Shown piece by piece: positions 46,086 through 57,602 of a DNA stretch of 64,000 bases. How positions within the stretch are numbered: the first letter of the stretch is position 1; each line of letters opens with the position of its first letter. A program made the translations under genes and the position numbers. Source of the DNA: Phragmites australis (taxonomy: Eukaryota; Streptophyta; Magnoliopsida; Poales; Poaceae); contig NC_084940.1 of the NCBI RefSeq assembly GCF_958298935.1, positions 1,084,001 through 1,148,000 of the forward strand, read 5' to 3'. The notes beneath the pieces were generated by a model, which was not told the origin of the DNA, searched no databases, and worked only from the letters and a program-made list of their open reading frames with translations.

Positions 46086-47622
46086 TGTCGGTGAGTCAGG
46101 AACCGGGGGTCCCCGAATCCCGAGGCCAGGCCAGTAATCCGCCACGTGGCGCCATCCCGCGGGGTCGCCTCAGCAAGACAAAAAAGATTAAGTCCCGGGA
46201 GAGGGCGCTCGGGGCCACGGTCAGTGGTCCCCGAGTACCCAGGTTCCCCGATGATCTGCGAAGTCTAAGTGCCGGGAAGAAAGTACTCGGGGAGGTATAC
46301 GGTGACCCCTGAGCACCCGAGTCCCCCGACGATCAGGAAAGCTAAGTACCTGGAGAAGTGTGCCCGGAGCCGCGAGCGGTGGCCCCCTGGGCCCCCAAGT
46401 ATCCCGAGAACCCACTGAAGGAAGTTTCAGGAGAGAATGCTCAGGGCTGCGTGCAGCGGCCCCCGAGCACTCGGTCCCTCGAGTATCCGTAGAAGCATGC
46501 CCGGGAGAGAGTGCTCGGGGAGGTGAACAGTAACCCCCGAGCATTCGGTTCCCCGAAGACCAAGAAATGGCATTCTCGGGAGAGAGTGCTCGGGGAGGTG
46601 AACAGTGACCCCCGAGCATTCAGTTCCCCGACGACCCAGGAAGCCCCTCTGTCCGTGGCCCCCACAGGGGTCCACTGATGAGGTGTCAGCCAGTCAAAGG
46701 CCCGAGGCCGCATTTAAGAGCGCGCGTGGTCTGTCACCTCCAACTGCTCCCGCACGCTCGGTGTCAGTTCCTGCAACATTCTAGCAGAAGGGCGTGGGGA
46801 CATTAAATGCACTGGTCCTATCCCGTGCCATCCGACACGTCTCGGGATAACGTCGTGAGGGCCGAGGCGTTCCGTCTGTCGCGCTGCTGTAGCAGGAGAA
46901 CAAGACAGGACGGGCACGCCGGGCCGCTCTGCGGCTGCCCGGTGGGCCCTCTCCACGGCGTCCGTTGCCAGTGCATTTATGGTGACGGATGACCGGGCGC
47001 GGGGCGCATTTTTCACCCCCGGTCACTTCGTCCAGAGGCTATGATAACGCCCTTTCCATTTATGGTGCCTTGGAACTCGTGCCCTCCCGTTCGAGGCACG
47101 CTACTGCCGGGGGGTATTTAAAGCAGCCGGCAGCACGGATAAAGACAGGCGCTAAAAAAGGCTCTGGACAAGTTAGACAAGCTCTCGGAAGATGGAAAGG
47201 CTCTGGACGAGTTAGACAATCTTTCGAAAGTAGGAAAATCCCAGAAGAAGTGAGTAGAGAAGAGAAGAGAAGATCGAGAAGCCCAGGAGCACCCAAAGTC
47301 AACAGATACACACAGACCGAAGAACAAGAAGCCCCAGACTCTAGGATAGACAAACATTCTTGTAACCAGTAACATCCTTGAGGGACATTCTCAGGGTATT
47401 TATAGTATCCATACAGGAGTAGGGTGTTACGCCTCTGTGTGGCCCGAACCTGTCTAAACCCCAGTGCATTTACTTTGTTCCGTACTAGATCATTCCACCC
47501 CGCCAGTCATCGCATTTATACCTATTTATTTCTCCGGCAAACATATTCAGGATCATCCCCCCGGCCGAATATCTAAAAAGGGGTCCCTCAGGATTCCTGC
47601 GATATGAGTTAACCCTCCGATA
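46086..47622 (+). mobile_element. Inner nested insertion: solo LTR, 1537 bp, GC-rich
   Basis: Begins TGTCGGTGAGTCAGGAACCG and ends TTAACCCTCCGATA; TGTCGG/CCGA(C)A are the inverted tips, with the last CA decayed to TA. Flanked by ATGAC at 46081-46085 and 47623-47627. A TATTTAAAG box lies near 47117. No internal domain or second LTR is present. It is the GC-rich type of Gypsy LTR common in grasses. Open frames in it (e.g. 46221-46619) are by-products of its subrepeats. Confidence 0.85.
46190..46650 (+). repeat. Subrepeats of about 75-85 bp inside the inner solo LTR
   Basis: Successive units contain GAGAGTGCTCGGGG, then a variable GTGAACAGT(A/G)ACCCCCGAGCA, then TTCCCCGA. The two clearest are 75 bases apart (46511 and 46586); earlier ones are more diverged. 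Confidence 0.75.
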
Positions 47623-50104
47623 ATGACCGTATCGCACGACCAGGACGAGGCTCGTGTGACCAGCCCCCTAGTCACAAAGTAAGATCCTACAGCCAACCCT
47701 TGCTAGTCGCAGAGCAAGTCCTTACCTAACGAGTCAAGTCTCATTTAATGTTGTCCACTCGAGTGTTTTTCCTCCCCCAAGCGCTTGCTTTCGACGAGGC
47801 TTTGTCGTGGGGCGGTGTAGAGTTGTAGTGACCCGTCCAGTAGTATTTAATGTCGTAGGATAGTCTGACGTGTAAGGGAGATGGTCTAACAGGTGATGGT
47901 ACAGGGCGTGAAGGACGATCAGAGCAGAGAAGGCATGCCTATCCAACGTCATGATGGGGTAGGGGTAGTTGGCTTCATCAGGGGTAGGTTTGCCACAGGG
48001 TTTGCCACGATCTATTTATTTGTGCATCTTTTTCCTAGTATATAAAGGGGTGAAGACTCTGCTTGTAGAGGGAGGAAGTCATTTTGTAATAAGTTCACCC
48101 AATTCATATGACAATACACAGGACGTCAAGATATTATCCTATTGGAGGCCTGAACCTGGATAAATTCTATTTCTTTTGAGTCCAATTTGATATACACCTA
48201 CAGGAAATATAGATCAACGCGCCCATCGTCCGATATACGCAGAATCATTATCAGGGATTATCTCTTGATAATGACCTAGTCATAGCGCTACGTCATCGTA
48301 CTTGCATTGTCACCTACTCTCAGGAGAGACCTCATTAGAGTGCAGATGGCCGACGACTTGTTCTTGTTCTCGATAGCAAAAACAAATAGCAATATAGATT
48401 GAAAAAGAGAACGGTACTATAAGAACTAAGAAAAATGAAAGGTAATGTAAATTATGTTTGATCAATTAGCTGATGATTTGCACCGGTCATAACCCTCTCA
48501 TATTTAAAAAAGGGTAAATCTTAGCAATACAAGATCAGAATTCCTAATTCAAACCAAACCAGACTTACATATATAATTAAGCTATACTTTATGATCTTTA
48601 AATTTTCTATAACTGACATATCTTTCCTATTTAACAACGTAAATTCTCATATATCTACCCAAATATCCTTTAGTGTAGTTCGATCTTCATGGATTTTACT
48701 ACATACTCGCCTCGAACATCTACTTGCGTACTACCTTTTTGGTCTGACTATCTGCTTAGAGACCCATTACTCGATGTATCCATGTGCTCGAATCCGATCA
48801 GTTTTTCTACCTGTTCGGAAACCAACTGTTGAAATTTATCGTGGCCGGAGATCACCGTGGTCGCTGATTGGAGGTCGTTGGTCGTGGTCGGAGATCACCT
48901 GCTCGATTCGGTTACTTCTATGCATTCGATTAAGTTCAATAATATCCTATTAAATCAATTATGACTACAATTACCATTATAGATGTTAAATTTGTCATTA
49001 ACAGAATTAAGCTCAATCCAAGGTTTTAGGGGCGTTGGGTCCTTCCAACGTGTTGGACCCGACTGCAGAGTGGGGGTGAAAAGCATGCGGCGCTTGCAGC
49101 GCGAGTGAGGCTTCAATCGAATTGTACGTTAGAGGGTAAAAATTTATATATTTTTTGTTCTTATTCTTAGATCTACGTCGTGTCCTGTAGTGTGCCGAGC
49201 CGAACCGAGGCAAGGCAACGAGACTGCTACGTTTCGGCTGTTGGGGGTGATGAGCACTGTAGGTGGGAACGGCGTTGTGGTAGAACCTATCGATGGATAC
49301 GGGACGGACGTCACGCGAGTGGAGCCGCGTGCACGGTGCGCACGCGAAAGATCACGACGCCGCGACAACAAAACGCGGTGCTGTCACCGCGAGGCCAGGC
49401 GTCCCAATGGGACTATATTCATCCATGAAAGCATGAAACTGCTGGCAAGTAATCCCAATAAGCAGTAGGAGGAGAAGACTATATATTGCTCTACGTTGAT
49501 GCGTGTGACGGGCCAGCGCATTGAATCGAGATGCGAGATCGGCGAGGGCCGGCCGGCTGGGCCATGCGGCCGACGAGACAGAAGAGACAAGGCAGGGCGA
49601 CGGCCTGAGCAAACTTGGCCCGGCACGAGCTCGAAGCCCGACCCAAGCCGCGCCTGTAAAAAGGTCGTCCTGAGAAGCCCGTTGATGCTTACTGGGCGGG
49701 CCTGAGCAGAGGGTATCAGATTCGAAACTCCCTGAGCTTGGCCCGAGCTCGGCTACCAAATGCTGCTCTTGCTGGTTCGCGTCGTACACTAGCCTGATTT
49801 AGGCGACACATAACCTAATAAAAGAAGACTAAAAAGATTAGATTCATAAATTTTGTATATTTCAATATTTATTTATGAAATTATTAATGTTAAACACATT
49901 TAATTAATTATAGAGAAAACATGAGTACTTTTATGCATGCACATAGTTTTAACATGTAGATGAAAGTAATAATAACTAAAAAAATTGTTTCATATTTTTT
50001 AGTTTTAGATATTTTTCTTTGCATTTTTGATTTTTTTAGCTGATTTATTAACATAACTAATATTCATTTCGATATTTTTCTATAATTTCCAAAAAAGTAA
50101 ATTA

Positions 50105-50200
50105 CATATATATACGTATGCGTATACATACATGTATGTGTACATATATACCTATACGTATATATATACATATACGTATATATACCTATACATATATAAC
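50105..50200. repeat. AT/ACGT-rich microsatellite-like tract
   Basis: Irregular alternation of TATA, TACG and ATAC motifs over about 95 bp. Confidence 0.8.
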
Positions 50201-50691
50201 CAGTACCAAGGCCCACTGCTATAGTAAACTACAGTACTAGAGGGTCTGAGAGATCATAGATTCTTGGCTAGATAATTGCTTTGTTGTCACTGAAGAAGTG
50301 ATAATTGCTGTTGAGGATGATATGCAGGTCACTTCGAGTCTATGCATGTGAGATAGGTGGCAAATAAGATGCCACCAGAGGTCATCGGTGGCAAAAAATC
50401 AAATGCCATATTACAATTGCACATAAACACATGGCCATCTTTAACAGTTATAACTAGTTGTTATTTTTATTTCTCTCAGCATAATTTTAAAATTTATATG
50501 ATTTATCGTTTTCAATTCTCCATATCTCATAATATTCAGAGTCATCTCCTGATTTCTCTCAGATTAAGAACTAGCTTCCCAGATTTCTCTGTACGTCAGC
50601 AAAATAAAAGCTTGCAACTAGCTATTATATTTCACTCTACTCATTTTTTCTGTGGGCACTATCTATAATTATTGGAGGTGCCTAAAACTAA

Positions 50692-51045
50692 CTCGTCAAA
50701 AATTACCGTCTCAAACCCGATCATATCGTCGCCGTTTTCCAGTGTGTGAAATATTAAATCGACATGTCAGGATCATCCTTCATCCATCCATCGAAGGAAG
50801 GGCGGTGGCAGTAGATGCATGTGTTTGTGATAGTTGTTCCTACGCACTCATAGGTAGTATCGTGGGAAAAGATGTGACGGTGAAGTGCCACACATACATG
50901 TAACTTCGCTGGATGCAGTGGCAATCTTGCTAGCTCATCCAATGGCAGCGTTCGGTACGTGTAGCGGGACATCCATCCGTCCACGAGTAACTTCTTTGCG
51001 AGCAAGCTGCAGCTGCTACTCCAGTAGCTAGTTCCAAAGCTGAAA
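50692..51045 (+). repeat. Dispersed repeat A, copy 2 (unclassified)
   Basis: Direct-orientation relative of 39779-40110; see that entry. It differs by substitutions and small indels across its length, including CCAGTGTGTGAAATATTAAA against CCAATGTGAAATATCAAA in copy 1. Confidence 0.7.
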
Positions 51046-51599
51046 CAGTCGCCAACACTTTTCGACCTGGTACATGGGAGGGACGTTGAACATTTATTAA
51101 TTCGTGATTTTTCTCGTCGTCTCCTGATGTGCTTTACAGTTATGATCTATATATGAATTGAATGCTCCAATTGCAAACATGCATGTAGTTTGCATTGGGC
51201 ATTCTCCTATTTTTTTCTTTATTCGAGATAAGGATGTTGATCTCATGTTTTCTTCATTTTTTTGGGTACAAATGCAAGAATCCTTGTTGAACATCATTGT
51301 GCTTCTTGAATCCAGTAGCTAGTTCCAAAGTCTTTGCAAGAACACACTCTACATACATATCTTCAGCCATGCATATTAACAAGTCAGGTCTGAATGGTAC
51401 CTAAATTATAGCAATTTACTGGGTACTATCGTAAAGGATGCAAAAGTTAAAAAATATCATCGGTGTAAGTATGACATATGGGTCCTGAGCCTATATGTTA
51501 TCCTCACAGCCGATTGTATTTTACAATATGAGCACTTTTGCGATGATATCCACCTAAATTTACCTAAATTAAACACAAAGTCTTTACTAAACTGTCAAC

Positions 51600-53010
51600 C
51601 ATGTCGAGCGTAGACCTCTAGCATTGTGGTCTCCAAACGTCAACATTTATCTTTCATACGAGATCGCTCCTCCACCTTCTGTAGCATGGACCAGAAGCGT
51701 ACCCAGTACGACTTCCTAAAAAGAACCTGCATAGAAGTTTGAGATATTACCTTGTTAAAGACCATGTCATTACAACTTAACCATATAATCTAGCAAAGAG
51801 CACTAGCTCCAACCAAAACATGTTATTTAAGTTTTTGACTTAACCCATTAAGCCAACTCCTAAACAAATTAGAGACACTAGTTAGTGGATTGATGCAAGT
51901 AACCTGAATCACCCATCAGATAAATTTAGCAAACTAACTGTCAAAAAATAGATGTTGTATTGTTTTTGCCTTGCTACAATAGCAACACTTAGTACTAACT
52001 TCTCACCACCTTGTTGCTAATTGTCTTCGGTTAGAGTCTTTTCATTAAAAAGAAACCACAAGAATACCTTGGTCTTTAAGGGTAGCTTCAACTTCTAAAT
52101 GTAGGTGTTAGCAGGGATAACATGTTCGCTGATCAATGCTCTATACATTGATTGGACTGAAAATTATCCATGTTGATGTATCTAACAACCATTGAAACAA
52201 ATCTGTATTGTCATTGAGTTGAATGAACGCTAACTTAATGATCAACTCATTCCATGCTATGAGATTATCTCCTACCAGTGCTCTTCAAAAAGAAATATTT
52301 AAGGGTCATATTCTCAAAACATATTCTACTGTAGCATTCCTTCTATGAGCAATGTTATATAAAGAAGAGGACTGCTACTTTAAGCTAGTTTATCCAATCC
52401 ACACGTCCTCCCAAAATCTAATATGAGACTCATCTTGCAATCTAAAATAGCCTAGCCTTAAGAAGTCTTGTTTGACTGCCATTAGTCCAGTCCAAAACTG
52501 TGAATGCACTGGCTTATGCTCTACCTTAGCAAATGTTCTATTTGTTAGATATTTCTTTCTTAAGGGATTTTGCCACACCCCATCTTCGTTTACTAATTTA
52601 AATAGTCACTTGCTAAGCAAACACTTATTCTGCAACTGTAAGTTGAGGATTCTCATACCTCTTTGATACTTAGGTGTGCAAAGAATACTTCATTTTGCAA
52701 GTCTATACTTCTTCGTGTGCCCATCACATTGCCAAAAGAAACGAGACAGATAATAATCTAATTTCTTTAGGATCCCTTTAGCCACTTGAAAGAAGGAAGG
52801 CATAAACATGGCTAAGCTTCTTAACACTAAATTTATAAGAACTAACCGACCCCCATAGGATAGATGCTTTCCTTTCCAGCAGCTCAGCTTTGTCTGGAAT
52901 CTCTTCTTGATTTCCCTCCAATCTCTATTCAAAAGTTTCCTATGGTGCATAGGAATACCCAAATATCTAAATAGAAAAGATCCAGACTCACACCCAAAAA
53001 TTTGTGAGTA
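51600..53010 (-). mobile_element. LINE (non-LTR retrotransposon) 3' portion, degenerate
   Basis: Minus-strand translation from about 53010 gives the end of the reverse transcriptase and the following conserved region of plant LINEs: FRYLGIPMHHRKL, KLSCWKGKHLSYGGRLVLIN, PSFFQVAKGI, SRFFWQCDG, KGMRILNLQLQNKCLLSKW-like text, HSQFWTGLM and RFWEDVWIG. A decayed zf-RVT region follows (PLKTKVFLWFLF... around 52080-52000). Frames are interrupted. The endonuclease and RT catalytic core, which would lie to the right, are absent. This matches the 5' truncation usual for LINEs. The left (3') end is not precisely defined. Confidence 0.75.
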
Positions 53011-53014
53011 AGAG

Positions 53015-53430
53015 GCCTCACAATCTTGATTATAGTCAAAGTCGTACCCTCCTTGATCACCACTACCACCACCACCACCACCACCGTATCCATAGCTGAT
53101 ACCTTCAAAACCACCTTGATTATAGTCAAAGTCGTACCCTCCTTGATCACCACTACCACCACCATGGCGGCCGCCAAAACCTCCCTGTCACCTATGAAGC
53201 CTCTAGCGCCACCCTGATTGTCTCTCATAGCCAAGCCATAAAGAACGACCTCCGCGTACGTTGACCGAGACGAGGAGCGCGCTCCCGGTTGACTCGAGTG
53301 TGCAATCCGAGCAGCCACCGCCTTCTCCTTGTAAACCCTAGGCAACACACCCTTGTGCGAGTGCAACCGACCTAGGGCCGAAGAGCAGCGGAAAAGAATC
53401 GGTTTGGGCCCACTGCAAATAAGCACTTAC
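53015..53430 (-). pseudogene. Glycine-rich coding fragment with a 90-bp (30-aa) repeat
   Basis: One minus-strand frame reads RDNQGGARGFIGDREGFGG, then a glycine/tyrosine-rich segment in which GGGGSGDQGGYDFDYNQ occurs twice, 90 bases apart (DNA repeat starts at 53025 and 53115). It abuts the LINE end at about 53010. Sequence further right (to 53430) holds RSTYAEVVLYGLAM in another frame. This may be a captured piece of a glycine-rich protein gene or part of a LINE ORF1. It is not an intact gene. Confidence 0.4.
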
Positions 53431-56400
53431 AGTACGGGCACATCTCTTCTAATCATCATGGAAACAGGATCGGATGTTGCATGTACTTTTGAATTTTGAA
53501 CATCGTCTTGTTCCTTGGATTGCACCATGGCTAAACTGACAACCGCTGCACGAGGCACCATGTCCCTGAGTCTTGGCAGCGGCTAGGAGCATGCGATCAA
53601 ACGGTGGTCATTGACGACTACATCGCCCATCATGGTCGACTTTCTTCTAGACTGTTGGAAGGAACCTCGCCACGGCTTGCCCCCGCGTGTACGTTGTTGG
53701 ATAATTGCTGAAACAATCTTTCATGCTTGAGAGACATGAGGTTTGATGCTCGCTGGTGACTCCACCGAGCCTACTTTGGACATATCACATGAAGTCTCCA
53801 GAGCCATCTCCGCCTACAAAACTTTTGCCACTGTGAACCCTGCCTCTGCCGCCGAACGTAAAACACTGGATGTAGTTATCGACGCAAGATCTTCTTCATC
53901 CTCCGAGTCTTCCTCATCCGTGATAGGCCAAAACCTAGGTTGTGATCCAGCAGATTGAATGTCATGCAAAGGATCAACATTGATTTTGGCTGCCCTATGT
54001 AATGCCACCGGTGTCCACCCGTCCTCCTCCTCATCTTCTCTAGTGGCACGAGAAGAGGTAGACCGCCCAGGCTGAACAGCGACCTCGACGACACTGGAAA
54101 GAAGCTATCTAGCATCTTCGTCATCTCGACCTTGCAACGAATTCTGCCCACCTCCTCATCGACGACCTTAGGCTCTGTAGGTTGTCCAACCAAGAGCCGG
54201 ACAACCGGAGCCAAGGACAGTCATCATAGCCGTCTCATGCCCGTCTTGGCTTTAGCTGCAACTAGTGGACATCGACATGGTCCAGGGGAAACGGGTCATG
54301 ATGCTCGATGACGTCTCTGAAAGAACGCCGAGGCGTGCCGCGACGCCAATGTGCTCTCCGTCAACTCCGGCCACTAGTGGACGCACACCAGCATACTGCT
54401 GGGCCAAGAGTTTGACTTTACTCAGACATACTGCCTTTCCGAAAAAATCTATCCTATTTCCATTCATCTATGCATCGATGTTTATGTGTTGTTGTGGTCT
54501 GTGTGACCTAACAACATGTTGCTTTCCGTCTCGTGCATGTGATTTTGGTCTACTTTTTTTTTAACGTATAGCGTAAATTTTGCAGGTTTGTTTAGTGTTT
54601 GTGACCGGGAAAGAACGGAGAAAGCATTTCAATTCAGCTACACGCTGCGGAATTTACACTATCAGGGGACGGGTGATCACTGCATCTGCATGAGAGGAAT
54701 TCTTGCCCCGCCTACCGTATGTTGTTCACCCGTGGCAACCATCTCTTGTGGATTGGCAGCAGGGTCTAGTGGTGGCAATCGGGCACGTCACACGGCCTAT
54801 ACGCTAGTAGATTAGCAGATGATTTATGGCTCAGCAGAAGTGCAGAATCTCAAAAAAAATTGTTTGATTAATTACATGCATCTACTATTGTAGCTTGGCT
54901 TGGTGAGTATATATATACAATATTATCCTGACTCATAAGTGAAGCTCGGTTAGCAAGCTAGCTTGACGGATGCAAGCTCTGCAACCTCTTATGCAAACAA
55001 GTCCACTTATCAATATTATAAAATCATCATCATACGAGTAACTAATCATAATTTCAATTCTTATATCCGTTCATATAACCTTAGATTCAGTTAACTAAAC
55101 ATAAACTCAAATCACCGTATTCAGACAAATATAACTGACCAGATATTTTTTATATAAATATAACTTCATTTAAATATTTGTCATACTAATTATACAAACT
55201 CGTTAACATGGGATCGCACACCCATCACGCAGGCCAGCCCAAGCTAAGCATCACAACACGACGAACGACACCGCTGCCACTCCACGACTCGGGTGATGAG
55301 GCGTGCTGGGCCAAGCCGAGGCAAGTCCCACGACGCGGTTTGCGACTCGGGTGCGGCCGAGAGGGCGCTGCGCTTCGGGCCATTAGTATTCTTGGATTGG
55401 CAGCTGCGCTGATGATCTCCAAGCGACAGACCACGGTGGCCGCCGCTGGTGGTGGTGGTTTTGTGTCGGAGCCGACGCGACTATGGGATGGGATGTTACT
55501 CTCCTGCGACCACCTGTGGTGGGAAACGCGTGCCACGATACAAACTAGGCCTTGGCCCCCAGAGCACGCAGGTTCTGCACGTTCCAGGTGTACACAGGGT
55601 TTCAGCTACCTTTCGATAGAGACCCGGGGCCGTGAGCCGAAAGGAATCGGTTCTGTGATGAGAGTTTGGCTCACGTGTCAGCGACCACAGGTGCATGTGT
55701 TAATAATAACGTAACTTGTGATGTTATGTTAGAGGATCTTTTTTCACACCCTACTTCGTCCATGGTACCTTATGGGAGGAGTTCACGTCACAAGGCACCA
55801 CACCGTACCTAAACTGGAACTTGCTCAAAGCTCCATTAATGATTCATTGCGAACCACCGTGCTAAGGACTATACGGCCACCAAGCGGCTGGCGGAACAAT
55901 GTTAGGAGCAATGAAAAGAACAGAAAAGGAAAAAAACTATTATGGGAGTTGTCACAATTAAGGGTGGCAACAGATCTTATTAAAACTAGATAGAGCGAGA
56001 ACACACCTTATTCGAAAGCTGAGACAGCAAATCTGATATTGCCTCGAAATGCTTATCGGTGCCAAACCATTCCTGGCCACAGCCCCACCCCCGCCCCTGA
56101 CGGTGAAAGCGTGCGGCCGGGGTGGAAGCCGCGGCAACGACAGGTGGTGGGTAGTTGGGTGCGGCAGAGGAAGGGATCCGGGCGGGAGAACAGAGGCATG
56201 TGAAGGCGCAGCCGAAGTCTAAGACAAAGCGGCGGTCATCTGGGAGGACAACCAAGATTGTTGCAACAAAACCGCGAGGAGGTGACCGGGGAGAGCGGTT
56301 GCGAAGAGGACATAGAGGGCTCGATGAGGAAGCACGGTGGAGATGAGACGGATGCGGTGTTGGATTTAGTAGTGGGGAGGGGTAAAATGGAAATGGTGAT

Positions 56401-57602
56401 CGTGACTTGGAGGGGAGACAGACGACTGGCTTCTTGTTTCAGGCCCACAGAGGAAAATAGAGGCCTGACCCCAAACCCGATAGCCCCGCAAGACCATTTT
56501 TTCCACTTGAACCCGCCAGGTTTGAAACCCACATAGACCTGACCCGACAGCACAAACTGTCATCCCTAGTCACAACTATGGCGACGGCCGCACCAGAAAA
56601 ACAAAATAATTTACTGGAGTTGCTGCACCAGTTACACCCAGCAGGCCTATCACGGGCAGCTTGAGGCTTCGGCAATTCACTACTCGGAAGCAAGGCGAGC
56701 TGAGGTGTAAAAAATGGAATAAATATGACACAACAGGTTTAAGTTAGACAGCAACTGTACACGGGTACAAACGAATTACATGTATAAATAAACAGAACCA
56801 AAAATTTGATGATGGTCGGAGCGGTTAGCAGATCTGCAGAATGGGTCAGGACATCTAATCCTACAAGCTCATGAACCTCTGGTAACCCTACATAAGACTT
56901 TCCGGTGCGAATCTGCAGCCTAAACGCTGCAGAGGAAGCGCCACATGTCTTGGCATAAGGCATCGGCTTCGATTCATCCCACATCGCCTCTGTCTGTACA
57001 TTGACACTCCTTCGGCAAAAACCTTCGCTAATCTGATGACCTGATCATTCCTGTCCATGTTAACATGGATGGAGAGGGCTTCATGAACCTTGGATTCATG
57101 ACACATCTTATTGGTCGTCCATGCTTCGATCAGACTTCCGAGTTCATGCAGCTTACATCTTCCAACTATTTACTGGTACTTTCCAGTGAACAGGAAACCA
57201 TTATTGAGCTGCTCGGATGCATAAGTACCTCTTCTCTTGTCATTTCAGGGCTCTCCCAACCACCAGCAGCATGTGTCTGGTGAGTTTCCTATCTTCATAA
57301 TTGTGTTTCCCAATTAATGGCTTGAGCAGGAGAACATTGCTGTCCTCGATTCATATCCACAATCTATAAAATCCCCATACTGCAACTTGTTAACTTCAGT
57401 GAGTTTACCACAGGCCTATCCAGCAGCCCTGAAACCCAACATTTGGGGGAAGCAGATCACACGCAAGGTGCAGTTGCCACTAGGAATGCACAGTGGCATG
57501 CACGATTGTGCTGGTATTGTGCTGGTAGGAACCACTCGCCTCAGTTCCTTTGCATTGACAAATGGTTGTGTCCTCGTGTAACAACAAAACCCCTGAAAAG
57601 AA
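53431..57602. other. Intergenic with gene/TE scraps
   Basis: 53740-54250 holds an open minus-strand patch (WPITDEEDSEDEEDLASI, AAEAGFTVAKVL) resembling N-terminal parts of plant LINE ORF1-type proteins; I am not sure. 54495-54780 is dispersed repeat B copy 2. The 168-aa plus-strand frame at 55208-55714 and the GC-rich frames at 56000-56560 show no domain that I recognise and overlap equally long frames on the other strand, so they are not called. The rest, 56700-57600, is the 3' flank of the DUF632 gene. Confidence 0.4.
54495..54780 (+). repeat. Dispersed repeat B, copy 2 (unclassified)
   Basis: Direct-orientation relative of 40925-41230: TGTGACCTAACAAC, TTTCCGTCTCGTGCATG, GAAAGAACGGAGAAAGCATT, CACGCTGCGGAATTT, CCGCCTACCGTA, GATTGGCAGCAGGG. 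Confidence 0.65.

Larger units (their letters stand above)
45997..48270 (+). mobile_element. Outer nested insertion: solo LTR of about 730 bp
   Basis: Begins TATCGGTG and ends CTCTTGATA, flanked by ATGAC at 45992-45996 and 48271-48275. Removing the element and one ATGAC restores collinearity with the left Gypsy LTR. It contains a TATA box (TATATAAAG near 48040) and no coding region, so it is read as a solo LTR. Its own sequence is 45997-46085 plus 47623-48270; the inner LTR occupies the rest. The TA...TA termini suggest decay from TG...CA. Confidence 0.7.
41959..49003 (-). mobile_element. Ty3/Gypsy (Tat-like) LTR retrotransposon, internally deleted and invaded
   Basis: The two LTRs (TG...CA) are 41959-42780 and 45922-49003, the latter about 800 bp once nested insertions are removed. 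Target duplication GAATT at 41954-41958 and 49004-49008. Read on the minus strand, the sequence after the 5' LTR is CACTTTT then TGGCGACTCCACTAGGAA, a tRNA-type primer binding site. Before the 3' LTR is a purine tract, AAAAATAGGGGGGCATG. The internal region (42781-45921) has gag and scraps of pol but no reverse transcriptase, so the copy is non-autonomous. The LTRs differ at many positions, so it is old. Confidence 0.88.
45922..49003 (-). repeat. Gypsy 5' LTR (right copy), split by nested LTR insertions
   Basis: Two parts, 45922-45996 and 48271-49003, align end to end with the left LTR when 45997-48275 is taken out. It starts TGTTAACGCAAAAAGATGCC and ends GTCATTAACA. Confidence 0.85.
49009..51599. 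other. Intergenic with microsatellite and dispersed repeat
   Basis: 49020-49790 is moderately GC-rich with overlapping open frames on both strands (longest 145 aa, 49352-49789 minus), none with a recognised domain. 49800-50100 is AT-rich. 50105-50200 is a TATACG/ATATAC-rich low-complexity tract. 50692-51045 is the second copy of dispersed repeat A. No gene is called. Confidence 0.5.

Noticed and set aside
46221..46619. 132-aa frame with SPPRALSP repeats
   Set aside because: By-product of GC-rich subrepeats inside the inner solo LTR.
49352..49789. 145-aa minus-strand frame with a hydrophobic segment (YSLLLLLLIGITC)
   Set aside because: The hydrophobic stretch alone is not evidence of a gene, there is no homology that I recognise, and overlapping plus-strand frames are open.
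55208..55714. 168-aa open frame on the plus strand
   Set aside because: No recognisable domain, an equally open frame lies on the opposite strand, and no splice or codon evidence supports it; the GC-rich patch explains the length.
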